From NCBI GenBank assembly GCA_023101885.1, contig JALPQD010000006.1, forward strand, positions 11,463,085 through 11,527,084: a DNA stretch of 64,000 nucleotides. Direction: 5' to 3'. Positions 34,935 through 46,520 of this stretch are shown in pieces (positions within the stretch are counted from its first letter, which is position 1; each line of letters begins with the position of its first letter). The notes under the pieces were generated by a model. That model worked only from the letters and a program-made list of their open reading frames with translations, was not told the DNA's origin and ran no database searches. The position numbers and the translations under genes are program-made. This DNA comes from Typhlomys cinereus. Its lineage: Eukaryota > Chordata > Mammalia > Rodentia > Platacanthomyidae.

Positions 34935-36617
34935 GGACTGTTTGCAATAGTTTGACTCCCAGCTGGGTGAGGTTCAGGTAGTGAACACTTGAAGCAATTG
35001 AGACAAGGGAAATATTTTTAGATCATGGGGCTTGGTCCAAGTGAATGGATTAATTCTGCCTCATGAAAACAGTTTCTGACAAGCGAGGTTCTCCGAATGA
35101 AGTCTCCCTTTCCACTTCTCTTCCATTTTGGATCCAGCCAGGAGGACCTTCCCCGGGAAGCTGTCATTGTGCTTCTGAACTCTGTAGCCACCAGTGCTGT
35201 GAACCACCCTGAGTATTTGGTTATAGCAACACAACATGAACTTAAGGGACACCAAGATATTAGATGGTTGCTATAGAGATATCTGGAAATGTGCCAACAG
35301 CTTTGGAACTGGACAAGTGGGAAGTGTGTGGGGGTACAGGTCTGTATGGCTCCAAGCAGAACAGTGTGGGCCATTTTGGTGAGAGCTCAGAGGGCAGGAA
35401 GGACAGGAAGCAGCTAGAATTGCTTAGAGATTCATGAAATGTTCCTGACTAGAATGTTGGTGAAAATGCTTTTAGTTAATTACACATTGATAAGCTACCA
35501 GGGGAAAATGAATATGACCCTATTGGAACTGAGCATAGATGACCCCCTTGCCACAATATTGAAAGACCTTGGCTACATTGCACCTACATCCTAGGACTAT
35601 ATGGAAGACTAAGTTTGAATATGTGGACTAAGAGGTACCTAGCCAGAGGTGTTTCTCAGGAAATAGAGAAGTCATGTTGCTTCTTTCAAGCACTTATGCT
35701 TATATGAAAGGAGAAAGAGTATTTAAAGGAAGAATTTATCATGAAAAGACAAAGGGGCAGAAGAGATTTTTGTAAGATTTTCAGCCTCACCAGGGAAAGG
35801 CAAGGTGCGGCTTAACCACAACTTGCTGAAGATTACCCTGGGTAAAAAGGAGCCAGAAGCTGTGTTACACCACTGGGAGAATATGTCAAGGTCATCTCAA
35901 ACATCTGCAAGGCTGCCTCACCCAAGGCCTTGGAGGCAAAATGAGTTCCGGAAATGCATCAGATGTGATTTCCACAGGCTCCCAGACTAAGGTCATGAAT
36001 TATCTCCCTGCTTTTCCCTGTACTGCTCTGCAGTCCTTTTTGCCGTCATCCAAGGGGACTCAGACACGCCTCAGCTGTCTCTCTAAAGGGAACAAACGTA
36101 GACCTCTCTAATTCCATGAAGTGCCACAGGTTATAAGACACAAGAGTGGCAGTAGACATGGCAGCTTTAATGATATTTCAGAAAAGAGCCTGGCAAGCCA
36201 GGCAAAGGCCCATAGTAGGGGCGGAGCTGCCACAGAAAGTCCTTAATGAGGATGGTACCTCAATAGAGCTTTTGGAGTAGAATTGTAGGCAGGACGCCAG
36301 GACAGCAGGGCCTCCAGCAGCATCCAACAACCTGATGGGAGAGTGTTAGGCATCTGCATGCAAGTCCAATCGATCCATGACAGTCACTCCATGGCTCTAT
36401 CTAGCAAAACAGTGGGAACCAGGGTGACCAAGGCCTCTCCCATTTCCAGTGTGCAGAGATTTTCTCTTTTCTGCTGAGTTTTAAACTTCTTGGAGGACTG
36501 TGACTTCTTTTGGTACAAGAATGCTTCCTTTGTTTTTGTTCCAATTATAACGGAAGCATACAATTTGTTTTACATTATGTCATGTTGTATAACTTTTGTA
36601 GATTTTTGTCTTGCTTT
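34935..36617 (+). mobile_element. old MaLR-related LTR and internal region
   Basis: The motifs TTAGATCATGGGGCTTGGTC and AAGTGAATGGATTAATTC fit an MLT/MST-type LTR at about 34980-35240. They are followed by internal-region motifs (GCTTTGGAACTGGACAAGTG, AGAGCTCAGAGGGCAGGAAG, GGGGCGGAGCTGCC) to about 36600. No open frame of the element survives. Assignment is from memory of MaLR internal sequences, and the limits are approximate. Confidence 0.55.
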
Positions 36618-36627
36618 TAAAAAGGCT

Positions 36628-36982
36628 TGCAGAAACCAGAAACTCACTGCAGTGAGACCGGTCCTTACCAGACTTGTACAATGACTGACATGCTAACATC
36701 CCCCATAGATTAGTAAGGATCTCACGAGAAATAATTAAATACAGTGGGAACCTTAGGAGTTAGGGCTAGAAAGGTGAGGGGGAGTGCCCCTGTCAGTGGC
36801 TCTGCCCAAGGGGGGGGCATTTGTTCTGCCATAGAGACCTGAAACCCCACTGGAGCAGATGATCCAAAGGGAACCCTGGGACCCATAGAAGTGAACAGAG
36901 AGAAGGGTGGGAAGGAGTGGGATGGACTGACAAAGATGAGGGTAGGAGCGGGCTGGGATAATTACTCAGTATGCCTGTAAAA

Positions 36983-37025
<43 letters not shown>
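36628..37025 (+). mobile_element. older L1 3' end
   Basis: The block AACTCACTGCAGTGAGACCG with CTTACCAGACTTGTACAATG repeats the segment at 22779-22830. It is followed by a purine-rich stretch and TACTCAGTATGCCTGTAAAA, as at the 3' end of that copy. A (TA)n run closes it. Confidence 0.7.
36987..37022. repeat. (TA)n microsatellite
   Basis: About 17 TA units lie at the tail of the L1 3' end. Confidence 0.95.
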
Positions 37026-37028
<3 letters not shown>

Positions 37029-37440
37029 GCTTGCAGATAGAAAGAGTTTGCCTTGAGTATCAGGAGAGATTTTTGAACTCGAATGTTAAATGATGGTAGG
37101 ATGAACTAAGACTTTGAGGCTATTGGTATGAAATGAATGTATTTTGCATCGAGATAGACATGAACCACTTCCAAGTTTATCCCGGGAATGCTTCAATGGT
37201 CAGTTATGAGTGCTAACTTGATGGGATAAGGAATAATTAGGTCTGTGAAGACATTTCTAGGAAGGGTTAACTGAGGGAAGAAGACCCTCCCCTTAAATAA
37301 CGGCACCTTCCATACAGCCCTCCAAATACAAAGAAGTCCAAGGGAAAAAAATCAGTGCTGGGTTTCTTGTAAAGACACAAGGAACAAAGACATACTGGGG
37401 GATGGAGATAAAGCTGGTGTGTTTAAGAGACTGGGCAAGA

Positions 37441-37623
37441 CAGAGGAGATGCACATTAAAGGATTCTCTGGGGGTTGGGGGGGAGGCACTGGGGGATAGG
37501 GAGGGAGGGGTGAGGGGAGGGTAAGCAGGGGGGTCGGGGGGAGGAGGAGGGAGGGAGGGAACCGGTGTACCTACTAAGTTTGTATGAGCGGAAATAATAA
37601 TAAAAAATGTTATAAAAAAAAAG
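37441..37623 (+). mobile_element. very short L1 3'-end insertion
   Basis: This is 183 bases of L1 3' UTR including the G-rich tract (37469-37562) and an AATAATAATAAAAAATG-type tail with an A run. A perfect 15-bp duplication, AGAGACTGGGCAAGA, flanks it at 37426-37440 and 37624-37638. It belongs to the family of the copies at 12751, 45512 and 60886 but in the opposite orientation. Confidence 0.92.
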
Positions 37624-37939
37624 AGAGACTGGGCAAGAGATCTTGCCAGGAACATACAAAGTTTGAAGACCCCCCCCTTGAACCTTGACGATAGATCTTC
37701 AGAATCTTTTGTCACAAGACCCTGACACATCATGCTTCTGCCCCAACTCTGCCATTAGGTTCTACTCTTCATTCTTACAGAAAATGATTCAGAAGGTCAT
37801 TTCTACACTTTGCATTTACATTAAATAATCTCTCAGACACTTCAACTCTGGTCATCCATTGTCTTTTGTTCTTCTTGCCATGTATTATCTGTAGTTCTCG
37901 GTTGTCTCTGTTTTCACCCCTGTGACACAAGAAGATGCT

Positions 37940-38110
37940 TGAAAATGTCTAGAGACACTCTTGACTGTCACAAAGGAGGAAATCTAACTAGTATCCCAGT
38001 ATCCAGCTGGGAGAGGTCAGGGCTGTTAGTAAATATCTGACACATACCACACAGCTCTCCACAGCAAACAATTACCCTATTCTAAAAAAAAAAGTCAAGG
38101 TTGAAAAAAT
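37940..38110 (+). mobile_element. MER5A-like hAT-Charlie MITE fragment
   Basis: The order AAAATGTCTAGAGACACTC, TTGACTGTCACAAAGGAGG, AGAGGTCAGGGCTGTTAGTA, AACAATTACCCTATTCTAAA and CAAGGTTGAAAAA follows the MER5A consensus. It is an ancient non-autonomous DNA transposon remnant. Confidence 0.75.
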
Positions 38111-38392
38111 TCCACCCAGTCACTCTACAATTCTATCTTCATGTTCTATATGAACTATGCCCTCTGAAATTAGATGTGCTCAAGTGTTGACTCTCAGTTA
38201 TAAATATTGTTATCTTATTTGAGGGCATAGCTATTTTGTAGACATAATTAAGTTGGTGCCATGCTGGAGTAGGGTAGGTCCCTAATTAAATATGACTTGT
38301 GTCATTATAAAATAAATAATATATAAATGGTTCTGTCCCATGTAGTTTTAAACAGATGTCTTTGCAAACACAAGACTATAAAAGAAAAATGT

Positions 38393-38555
38393 CGGAGGTC
38401 AGTAAGATGGTTCAGTGGGTAAAGGTATCTATGTGCAAAACCGGTGACCTGAGTTTAATCCCCTGAGCTTATATAGTGGAAGGAGAGAACTAACTTGCAA
38501 AAGTATTCCCCCCACACTTTCTCTGTCTCCTCACTCTCTCTCATTGTGGAATGAA
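38393..38555 (+). repeat. B2-like SINE
   Basis: The head GGTCAGTAAGATGGTTCAGT with CCGGTGACCTGAGTTTAATC is tRNA-like. A CT-rich 3' part follows. Confidence 0.75.
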
Positions 38556-39062
38556 ATATTAAAGGAAGAAGCACATGGATGATGAAATTAATACAATATT
38601 ATTGTTCTTCCTAATTTTTTAAATCAAAAGTGTAAGCTTTTAATTCATTTCATTTCTTCATATAGGCTCTGTATTCTCAGTAATGAGAAGTTATTACAAC
38701 AAAAATGGTTTTGGCTGATGCACTTGAAGGATCTACATATTCATATTTGCTATCAGTTTAAAATAGTTACAGTAATCTTTGCTAAACTTATGAGTTTTCA
38801 AAATGCTGAAATTCTTAAGGGAATCGTATAGCAATATGTGTTTATTATCTTTAATTTTACTAAATTTATCTATGTGCTTGAGAAGGCTTTAGTTGGGAAT
38901 TTGTGTATTTTTTAGCTATTTGTGTATGTAGCTATTTTGTGAGGAAATCTACTCTAATGATACTTGGACTACATCTGGAAATATTTACAAGAATGCAATT
39001 TACCAGGTGTTTAAAATGTTTATTCAGAAACAAATTATTGGATTTAAATATTCACTCATTGA

Positions 39063-39079
39063 CTCTATCTATCTATCTA

Positions 39080-39121
<42 letters not shown>

Positions 39122-39137
39122 ATCTATCTATCTTTAT
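39063..39137. repeat. (TCTA)n/(TCTG)n tetranucleotide repeat
   Basis: Blocks of CTAT and CTGT units run from 39064 to 39120, then CATCTATCTATCT. Confidence 0.95.
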
Positions 39138-39595
39138 ATGAATCCAAAGCCATCCAAATTCATATATAGTACTTAAAGATTTTTGCACACGTTGTGCAAT
39201 TAATAAACTAGTCAAACAGTGAAGCCAATCTGCTTGATTTCAATCTAAGAATTCTTGGATTTATACAGTAATTTTATTAGCTTTTTCCACAATTACATTA
39301 AAAGTACAGAAAAGCAAGATTTTCTTTGTATGACTGTGTCACACTGAAGGTCAGAGATAGCACAAGCTACTGTAAGGATTGTTTGTTGCAAACAAAAGCC
39401 TCTATGAGACTTCAAAAAAAAATCCAGCTGACATCAGCTTGGGATTTATTCAAATGTTTCTCCGTTGAAAATGAAAACCAAGGCTGGCAGTATGGAATCT
39501 GACAGAGTGAGGCAAAACAGGAGGAACCTGAGTAGGAGTCAGGGGTGATAGTGTAGGGAACATAACAAAGCAGATCTTCTTTTTTTCCTCCCACA

Positions 39596-39870
39596 TTTTA
39601 TTTTTTTCCTAATCATACAAGCTCAATATGTACCCTGTTCTCTCCCTTCCCCCCTTCCCCTCCCATCGGTCCACATTGCACTCTCCCCCCCCCCTCAAAC
39701 CCTTTCTCCCTCCCCCTCTCCTGGTGCCTTCCCCTTCTCCTACCATCCTCTGGGGTGTCCATTTATGTGAACACAGAACCTACCTCTGAGTCCTCCATTC
39801 TAGTGAGGGTTTAGGACTCAGTGGCATAGCCTGGAGTCCTTTTCTGGGCTCCTGAACAAAGCCAATCTTA
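39596..39870 (-). mobile_element. older L1 3' end
   Basis: A T-rich start is followed by TCATACAAGCTCAATATGTACC and a long pyrimidine tract (39639-39735). The later block GTCCTCCATTCTAGTGAGGG ... GGACTCAGTGGC corresponds to the same place in the young L1 3' UTRs (12898-12935). Confidence 0.6.
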
Positions 39871-40067
39871 AAAAGAAATAGATCAGCCTTGGAGTGTGAA
39901 GGGTAAATAAGGGCGTGAGGATACAAGGGGATCCTTAAAAGGATAGATGCCAAAACTCTGTAACAGAGAAAGTATGCAAGAGGCAACAGAACAAAACTCC
40001 CCCAAATACCTCCCACTCTGAGCAAGCAATAAGCCTATACATGGGCATGCACAGACAGGCGCATAAA

Positions 40068-40074
40068 CACACAC

Positions 40075-40109
<35 letters not shown>

Positions 40110-40130
40110 CACACACACACACAGGCACGC
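40068..40130. repeat. (CA)n microsatellite
   Basis: A CA run with GG and CG interruptions. Confidence 0.93.
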
Positions 40131-40619
40131 TGAAAACAACTATTAACAGCTTCTTCCAGACCTCTACTTTGATGACTTGTGAGTGCTGCTTGCTATAGGA
40201 ATGCAAACAAAGCTTGCATTTGAGTTTACTTTCCCAATTGTCTCTCCTCTTCACATTCCTTCAACAAGGTTGCATTATATGTATGTATTATAAACTTTGC
40301 TATGGATTGCAAAAATGGGAAAGTTAAAAAAGTGCTTGCATGTGCCCACTGAATGAACTCCATAACACTCTCCACATTAGGTTTCCAGAAGTTTATCTGT
40401 TGGCATCCTTCTCCATGGTCAGTTCCTTTCTGACTGCAGAGGTTGACATTGTTTATACTGTTCACACTCATGGTTTTGGAGAACTAAAGATGCCAGAGTT
40501 GTCCAGTTTCTGGATCACTTCCTTTCGCAGGTCAGTTACTCCCCAAACTGTAAAAAGGGCAGATTTTTTCAGACATTCCAAACATTCTAAGTATTTAAAT
40601 GTTCTAGAGATTGTTTGAC

Positions 40620-40770
40620 TTGGAGCTGGCAAGGCAGCGGTAAGACACCTGCTCATAAACCTGGAGACCTGACTTCAACCACTGAAGCCCACATGGTAGG
40701 AGAAAACTGACTTCTGAAAGTGCCTCTCTCTTGCAAAAAAAGGAATAAATAAAACATATCTTTTAAAAGA
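40620..40770 (+). repeat. B2-like SINE
   Basis: The head GGAGCTGGCAAGGCAGCGGT with GGAGACCTGACTTCAACCAC is present, and it ends in AATAAATAAAACATATC. Confidence 0.7.
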
Positions 40771-40857
40771 AAGAGATCGCTTGACTTTGTTTTTTTTTGT
40801 TTTTTCTTTTTTTTGGAGTGAATCTGCTACAGACAGATAAAGCTTTGAGAAGTGAAA

Positions 40858-41036
40858 TAGGGGACCAGTGAGAGAGCTCAGTTGGGTTAGGTGCTTTGCA
40901 AATCTGGCAATCTGAGTTCAATGCTCTGAAGCCCACATGCTAGAAGGAGAGAACCTATTTCCTAAAGTTGCCTTCTGTCCTCTACCCTGCACCAGTGCAT
41001 GCACGCGTTTCTCTTTAAATAAATAAATTTTAAAAA
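40858..41036 (+). repeat. B2-like SINE
   Basis: The head GGGACCAGTGAGAGAGCTC with CAATCTGAGTTCAATGCTC is present, and it ends in TTTAAATAAATAAATTTTAA. Confidence 0.75.
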
Positions 41037-41249
41037 ATGAAAAGTAAAACAGAAGAGGGGGAGGACTTGGGCAAGCAAATGAAGTCTTTTTTTCCCCATT
41101 GAGTTGAACCGGAAGTAAATTACCACTGCAAAAGAGTATAATGCATTGCAACATCAGTGAAACTGCAATGGATTGCTTAAAACTCAAATGATGAGCTTTT
41201 TCAGTTAATAAAAATTTGTTTTGGAGTAATTTATATATGAAAACTTTTG

Positions 41250-41612
41250 AAGGCTGGGTATGAATGGGTGGTTTAGTTGTTAAAGCACTTGCACCACAAG
41301 TGAAAGCAGGGGATTTGGGATCTCAAGAACCCAGAAAATGCTGGATAGTTATGGAGCCCACCTCCTATTCCAGCCTCAGCAACAGGTGATCCCTGGAGTA
41401 AGCTGACTAGCCAGAGTTAGTCTTATGGGTGAGTTCTGGGTTTGCCTGAGAGAACCTACTTCAAAGAATAAGGTAGAAGAACAATCAAGGATGATTCTAA
41501 CGTTAACCTCAAGGTTACACACACACATATACATGCCTATGTGCCTGTACACACATGTCCACATATATGCAAATAGACAGACACATAATCATGCACACCA
41601 AACACATATACA
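41250..41612 (+). repeat. B4-like composite SINE
   Basis: It shares the body of the copy at 23690 (AACAATCAAGGATGATTCTA, CAACAGGTGATCCCTGGAG) and ends in CA-rich sequence from 41517. Confidence 0.7.
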
Positions 41613-41638
41613 TAAAAATAGAATAAATGGGGCTGGAG

Positions 41639-41836
41639 AGGTGACTCAGGGGTTAAGCCTCTGCCTTGCAGGAGGAAGGTCCTGAGTTCCGATCCCAGAT
41701 CCCACGTATAGACAGCCGGCGGAAGCGGGGCGGCCTGCGCTTCTGGTCCTGGTAGGGCGGAACCTGTGAATCCCGGGAAGAGTAAACAAGGAAGAGGTGG
41801 AGGCGGTCCAGGGTGGTTCCCGAATTCGCCCGTGGT

Positions 41837-41883
<47 letters not shown>

Positions 41884-41934
41884 ACACACAGGTCACACGC
41901 ACAATGAATAAATAAATTTTAAAAAATTAAAATA
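41639..41934 (+). repeat. DIP-like SINE, near full length
   Basis: It begins GGGGCTGGAGAGGTGACTC, continues with TTCCGATCCCAGATCCCAC and a GC-rich body (GGAAGCGGGGCGGCCTGCG), has a (CA)n block at 41840-41890 and ends in ACAATGAATAAATAAATT with an A-rich tail. The flanks (from 41625 and 41935) are similar A-rich stretches, so the duplication is only partly clear. Confidence 0.9.
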
Positions 41935-42066
41935 AAAAAAGAATAAAAATATTAAAGGAATAATGAATAGTGTAATTGTCATGCAATATTCCTCACCAAG
42001 TTTAAGAGATAAACCATTGCCAACTGCCAATATTGTTTAAAGCCTTGGGACGGACAAGATAGTATT

Positions 42067-42444
42067 TGTTGCAGTTATCCTTTCCTCATTGAGAGACAGC
42101 ACTCAGACTCAACTAACTTAGGGGAAAAAAGGGTATTTACTTGACTTATGCTTCCAGAGGGGATATGGTTCATTATGGCGGGAATCACATAGCAAAAGGC
42201 ATAGCTAAAGACAGAAGCAGGAGGCTGGTTCAAATTTAGATCAGCCATCAGAAGTCATAAAGCTAAAGCAAGGGAAGAAACGGGGCCAAGATATCAAACT
42301 TAAAGCTCTGCCCCTGTGACTTGCCTTCCTCTAGCAAGGCTCTAAATCTCAAACGTGTCGCAACCTTCCCAAGCGTTAACATTCGCTAAGGATTCAAACA
42401 CACGAGCACGTGGGAGGCAACTCACATTCAACCAAACCATAACA
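42067..42444 (-). mobile_element. solo MaLR-type LTR
   Basis: It begins TGTTGCAGTTATCC and ends CAACCAAACCATAACA, with the middle CTTGCCTTCCTCTAGCAAGG shared with the next element. It is probably antisense. The 5-base flanks (GTATT and ACATT) agree at three positions. Confidence 0.65.
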
Positions 42445-42608
42445 ACATTTATTTCTTTGTCTAAATGTCAGTGGTTTTTTTTTTCCTTGATAGCTTTTGG
42501 AAATAATAAAGTTCCATGTAGAAGGGATACTTGCTTGTTCTGCAATCAAACATTACATTTATTACCAAACTGGAATACCTCCAGCATACATGATGGTGTC
42601 TTTGATAC

Positions 42609-42963
42609 TGTAACAGTTACTCAACTATTGCTGTGAGAGAGCATTCAAAGTAAAGCAACTTAAGGAAGAAAGGGAGATTTACTCAGCTTATGGTTCCAGC
42701 AGGGAGATATAGTTTCACATAGTGGAGGCGGCATGGCTGGACGGCCAAAGCTGGAGGAGACTAAGTCACCACAGACATCTTGGAAGCTGAGAGCTGCAGA
42801 CTGCTTGCAGTAAAGGCAGACTTCTCCTGGAGGTAGGGTGGGACTAATCCACCTCAAGGCCCACCCCTTATGACTGCCTTCCTCCAGCAAGGCTCCACCT
42901 CTCAAGATGCCACGACCTTGCCAAACACATGAGACTGTGGGGGACACATTTCAAACCATGACA
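42609..42963 (-). mobile_element. solo MaLR-type LTR
   Basis: It begins TGTAACAGTTACTC and ends TTTCAAACCATGACA. The flanks GATAC and GATAT agree at four of five bases. The middle (GACTGCCTTCCTCCAGCAAG) matches the previous LTR, 165 bases upstream. Confidence 0.75.
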
Positions 42964-44059
42964 GATATACTGTTTCGGCAAACATTGTAACAGTTGTGTC
43001 TACTTTCCTATACACCTGAAAGTTTCATTTGCATCATGTCTAAAGTGAATCCTACAGCTTCTTTCTTTGGACCATGTCATCACTCTCAGGATTCTTTCCT
43101 GTCCCAGCTCCCAGTGCATCTCTAGCTGATGTCACCGCTAAAAGGATCTTCCTTTGTTTTGCCTGAAGCTACAAAGCTGCCATTCTTACAGTAGTCATCT
43201 GCCTGGGCTTTTCAAAGCAATTCTCTTTTCAAATGCTTATTTTTTTGGCTTGTAAGTATATTAATTATGATTGCATGTAACTGGCTTCTTCATGTTTTAA
43301 ACATTAAATGTAAATAGAAATATTAAAAGCCTTTTAAATGTTACCCACTTATCACTCTAAATATTCATGGAGTAAATCAACAAATACATTTAAACGGAAG
43401 ACAGAACTTATCAAAGGAGCAAATCATATTTATTTTTAAACTAGATTAGAGGGTTTTTTTAATTAATCAGATCCTTACCACCATAGTCTTGCCCTTTTGT
43501 TCATGCTTGACTCAAAGTTTCAACTGCAGGCTTAGACAGTTCTGGCTTTGCACATGTGATATGCACACCCTTCTCACCACAGCAAAGTATCCTTTACTTC
43601 TGCACTTAGGTTAACTCTTCCTTTTCTGTCAAAAACAGCTTCCCTAGAAGATGGTCTCAGGAATCGTCCGTAAGCTTTTATTGGCCAATCACTAGCAGTA
43701 TAAAGACCTGGGAATCAAAAGAGAAAGATCTCAATCATTCAATCTAGGTTTTTGGTCCTCCACGTTTCTTAAAAAAGGAGGGCGAGTGTCTGTCAGGGAA
43801 GATCTAGAGCCACTAAATTAGGAGTTGGCTCAAATCTCTGGATCACAAAGAGTTTATTTGAGAACTGTTGCACCCTGGAAGGCACAAATTTTACAAAAAG
43901 ATTGAAAATACACGGTGGACACTAACATGATTATGCCAATAATGGCAAGGACCAGGAAAGTCCTAATTATGTGTTGCCCTAGTATAGCACTCCTTTGGTA
44001 CTTGCTTAGAGATTCATGACCTTGCTATACTAAGTCTTGCAGTTACTCTCTATGTTGCC
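42964..44059. other. intergenic, no gene seen
   Basis: AT-rich sequence with nothing that I can assign. Confidence 0.5.
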
Positions 44060-44580
44060 AATCACTGCATGGTCAAATGTCTTATGGGGGAAGAAGGGAT
44101 TTTATTCTGGCTTACAATGTCTAGCCACAGTTCTTAGTCCAGCTTGGCAGGAGAGTCCACAGCAACAACAGGAGCCAAGGGAACTGGCTACAACATGCCC
44201 ACAGGACTGCTGAGAGACAGGTAAACTCACTTGCCAGAAAGCGTGTCTTTCCAATTAATAGAATGATTTCTATTGGATGGCTATAGGAGTTAGGAAGGTC
44301 CGGTCCTGTGGGAACCACGCCACTACGCCTCCACTCTTTGCTATCTTATGTTCCTAGTAAGTGCTCAGCCAGCGATGCCAAAGATTATAAAAGACTGTAG
44401 TCCCATGCATCCTCTCTCTCTCCCTCTCTCCTGCTCTCATACAGTCACAGTCATGGATGCTCTTTCTTCTCACCATGTGCTCCTAGCAGCTCTCTCCCCA
44501 TTCTCTCTTACTTTAAGTTGTCTTCTCTGTTCTAATAAATAATGTTCTCCCACCTTATAGCCAAACTATAATTTCCTCCT
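44060..44580. mobile_element. LTR-derived block, composite
   Basis: The left part (44085-44300) shares AGTTCTTAGTCCAGCTTGGC and nearby text with the LTR at 56748. The right part (44300-44580) shares GTCCTGTGGGAACCACGCC and the following order with 47480 onward, and has AATAAATAATG near 44536. The exact boundaries cannot be fixed by eye. Confidence 0.5.
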
Positions 44581-44686
44581 TGCCCCTGTCTGACCAAGTG
44601 TTCAAGAGAATATTCCTCTTACTTTCATTTTCAATAAGTCCTGTTTTAACCTCTTCGCATGTTCTGGCTTCCATCTTCTACTCTGG

Positions 44687-44926
44687 GGGCTGGAGAGATG
44701 GTTCAGGGATTAAGATTCTGCCTCACAAGCAGAAGGTTCTGAATTCAGATCCCAGGTCGCACATAAAAATGCCAGGCAGAAACTGGCCGCGGCCTGTATT
44801 TCCTGCCCTCATGGGCAGAGACTAGGAAATCCTAGAGCAAAGTAAAAAGGAGATAGAAGCAATCCAGAACGATTCCTGAAGTCACCCGTGGTCCTTTACA
44901 AGGACACACAGTGCCCTCTGATACAC

Positions 44927-44979
<53 letters not shown>

Positions 44980-45021
44980 AAAACACACACTCAAAATAAA
45001 TAATAATAAAATAACTCACAA
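44687..45021 (+). repeat. DIP-like SINE
   Basis: It begins GGGCTGGAGAGATGGTTC, has a body with TTCAGATCCCAGGTCGCAC and a (CA)n block at 44928-44977, and an A-rich AATAAATAATAATAAAAT tail. The flanking duplication (TCTTCTACTCTGG at 44674-44686, TCTTCCACTCTGG at 45022-45034) has one mismatch. Confidence 0.88.
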
Positions 45022-45511
45022 TCTTCCACTCTGGAACACAAGAACCCCTAAAAATCTAGTTTCACAATCATACCAAAGAATGTCAACTTACCTATAGCTA
45101 ACATCATCTTTTAAAGTTTTATCTTTTAGAGACTTGATTGTTCTGCAGAATGCTTAAGTTTCTCGGTTTTTGTCTTCATTTCTTTCCATGGAATAATCCA
45201 TTACTTTAGAAGAGGATGATCATTTAATATCCTTTTTTAAGTTCATTTCCTTTTCAGATCATCTTTACCCCAAATATATTTCATATCTTTAACTTTTGTA
45301 TCTTTTTCATGATCCCTTTGAGTCTTTTATTCGTAAAAATTAATATATTCCAATTTAGGCAGCTTTAGAGCAGCCATGCCAAGAGGTCTTTGAAGGTCTT
45401 TGAAGGTTTTAGAAGGTTATCCCCACTGCTGGGATTACCCTGAGGGAACACGCCCTATTAATCTGAAGGAACCGACTCTAGTCTTTTACAGAGATAAAGT
45501 TGCCAATTTTC

Positions 45512-46113
45512 TTTTTTTTTTTTATTAAAAATTTAATTATACATTTTAAAATTTTTTACCAGTTCCCTCCCTCCCCCCTCCTCCCCCCGAACCCCCTCCT
45601 CCCCTTCCCCTTCCCCCAGTGCCTCCCCCCCAATTCCCAGAGAGTCCTTTATTGTGTACGCCTAACTCTCCACTGGGTCCTCCTCTCCGATGACATATAA
45701 GGACCCAGTGGCATTTCCATAAGCCCTTTCTCTTGTTCCCCTTAAGCATAAGATCACTACTATGGCTGTCAATCCCTTGCCTCCAGGGGTCTCGGTGCCC
45801 TTAACAGATGCTAGACTTTATGAGGGCAACAGTGCGCTGGACATTGCGCAGGGCATGCAAAGTCCCATTATGATTGCTTTGGCCCCAACTATTGTTGAGA
45901 ATCTTGCAAATCGTTGCTCCTCCCATCCTTTTGCTCTTACAATCTTACCGCCCCCTCTTCCGCAAATGTCCCTGAGCTCCAGGATGGGGAGAGATTAGGC
46001 TGGCCTAGTTCTATGTGATTGATATAGAGTCTCTGAAGTTCTGGATTGTGGTTTGTTGATTTTCTTTTGCAGTTTTGCTGCTCCTGCAATTCCCTTCACT
46101 CCATTCTGCTGGG
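45512..46113 (-). mobile_element. young 5'-truncated L1, 3' UTR
   Basis: This is nearly identical to the copy at 12751 through the poly(T), C-rich tract and 3' UTR. It then extends about 150 bases further (to about 46113), matching the copy at 60886 up to CCTTCACTCCAT. There it joins LTR-like sequence abruptly, and I could not find a matching duplication at that end, so a rearrangement or deletion is likely. Confidence 0.9.
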
Positions 46114-46520
46114 CGCCTCAGTTCATGAAAGGAAATGGAGATTAGTGCTCCATTGTAAATGGGCCCCACCATGAGGTGGAGCACAAGGTCAGCTGGGTTG
46201 GACCCAAATATGAACAGACCAATGAGATGTAGAGGACTAAAAACTCCAATCAGGTGTGCAGAAACTGAAGCTAACCAATGAGGAAAGTTACTTTTCCTGG
46301 GCCTAAGACTATAAATAACCATGACCCTGACAGCCATCTTTGGTTCCTTGTCCTTCATTGGACTCCATGTCTGGAGTCCATGAATTCTTCTCAGCTCTTT
46401 TGCCCTTGTGGATTCATGTCTATGAGTTCTGCTCTTTCTCTCCTCTAATAAATTTCCCTTAAACTACATGTGTTCTGGTTTCAGTCTTGGACTCCAGAGA
46501 ACAAGTAACTGGACAATAAG
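46114..46520 (+). mobile_element. LTR-like block with TATA and poly(A) signals
   Basis: It contains GACTATAAATAACC near 46307 and CTAATAAATTTCCC near 46445, as expected for an LTR U3-R. The stretch 46137-46235 is repeated in diverged form at 47661-47752. Confidence 0.5.

Noticed and set aside
39063..39137. Regular short repeats that might suggest a CRISPR-like array
   Set aside because: These are plain tetranucleotide microsatellites without spacers, in a mammalian genome.
40384..40660. On the - strand, an acceptor-like TTTTTACAG followed by a frame reading WGVTDLRKEVIQKLDNSG and ending SSPKP-stop
   Set aside because: It looks like a terminal coding exon, but it matches neither BTLA nor any protein I recognise, and sequence on both sides is ordinary. 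A chance open frame or old retrocopy is more likely; a BLASTX search would decide.
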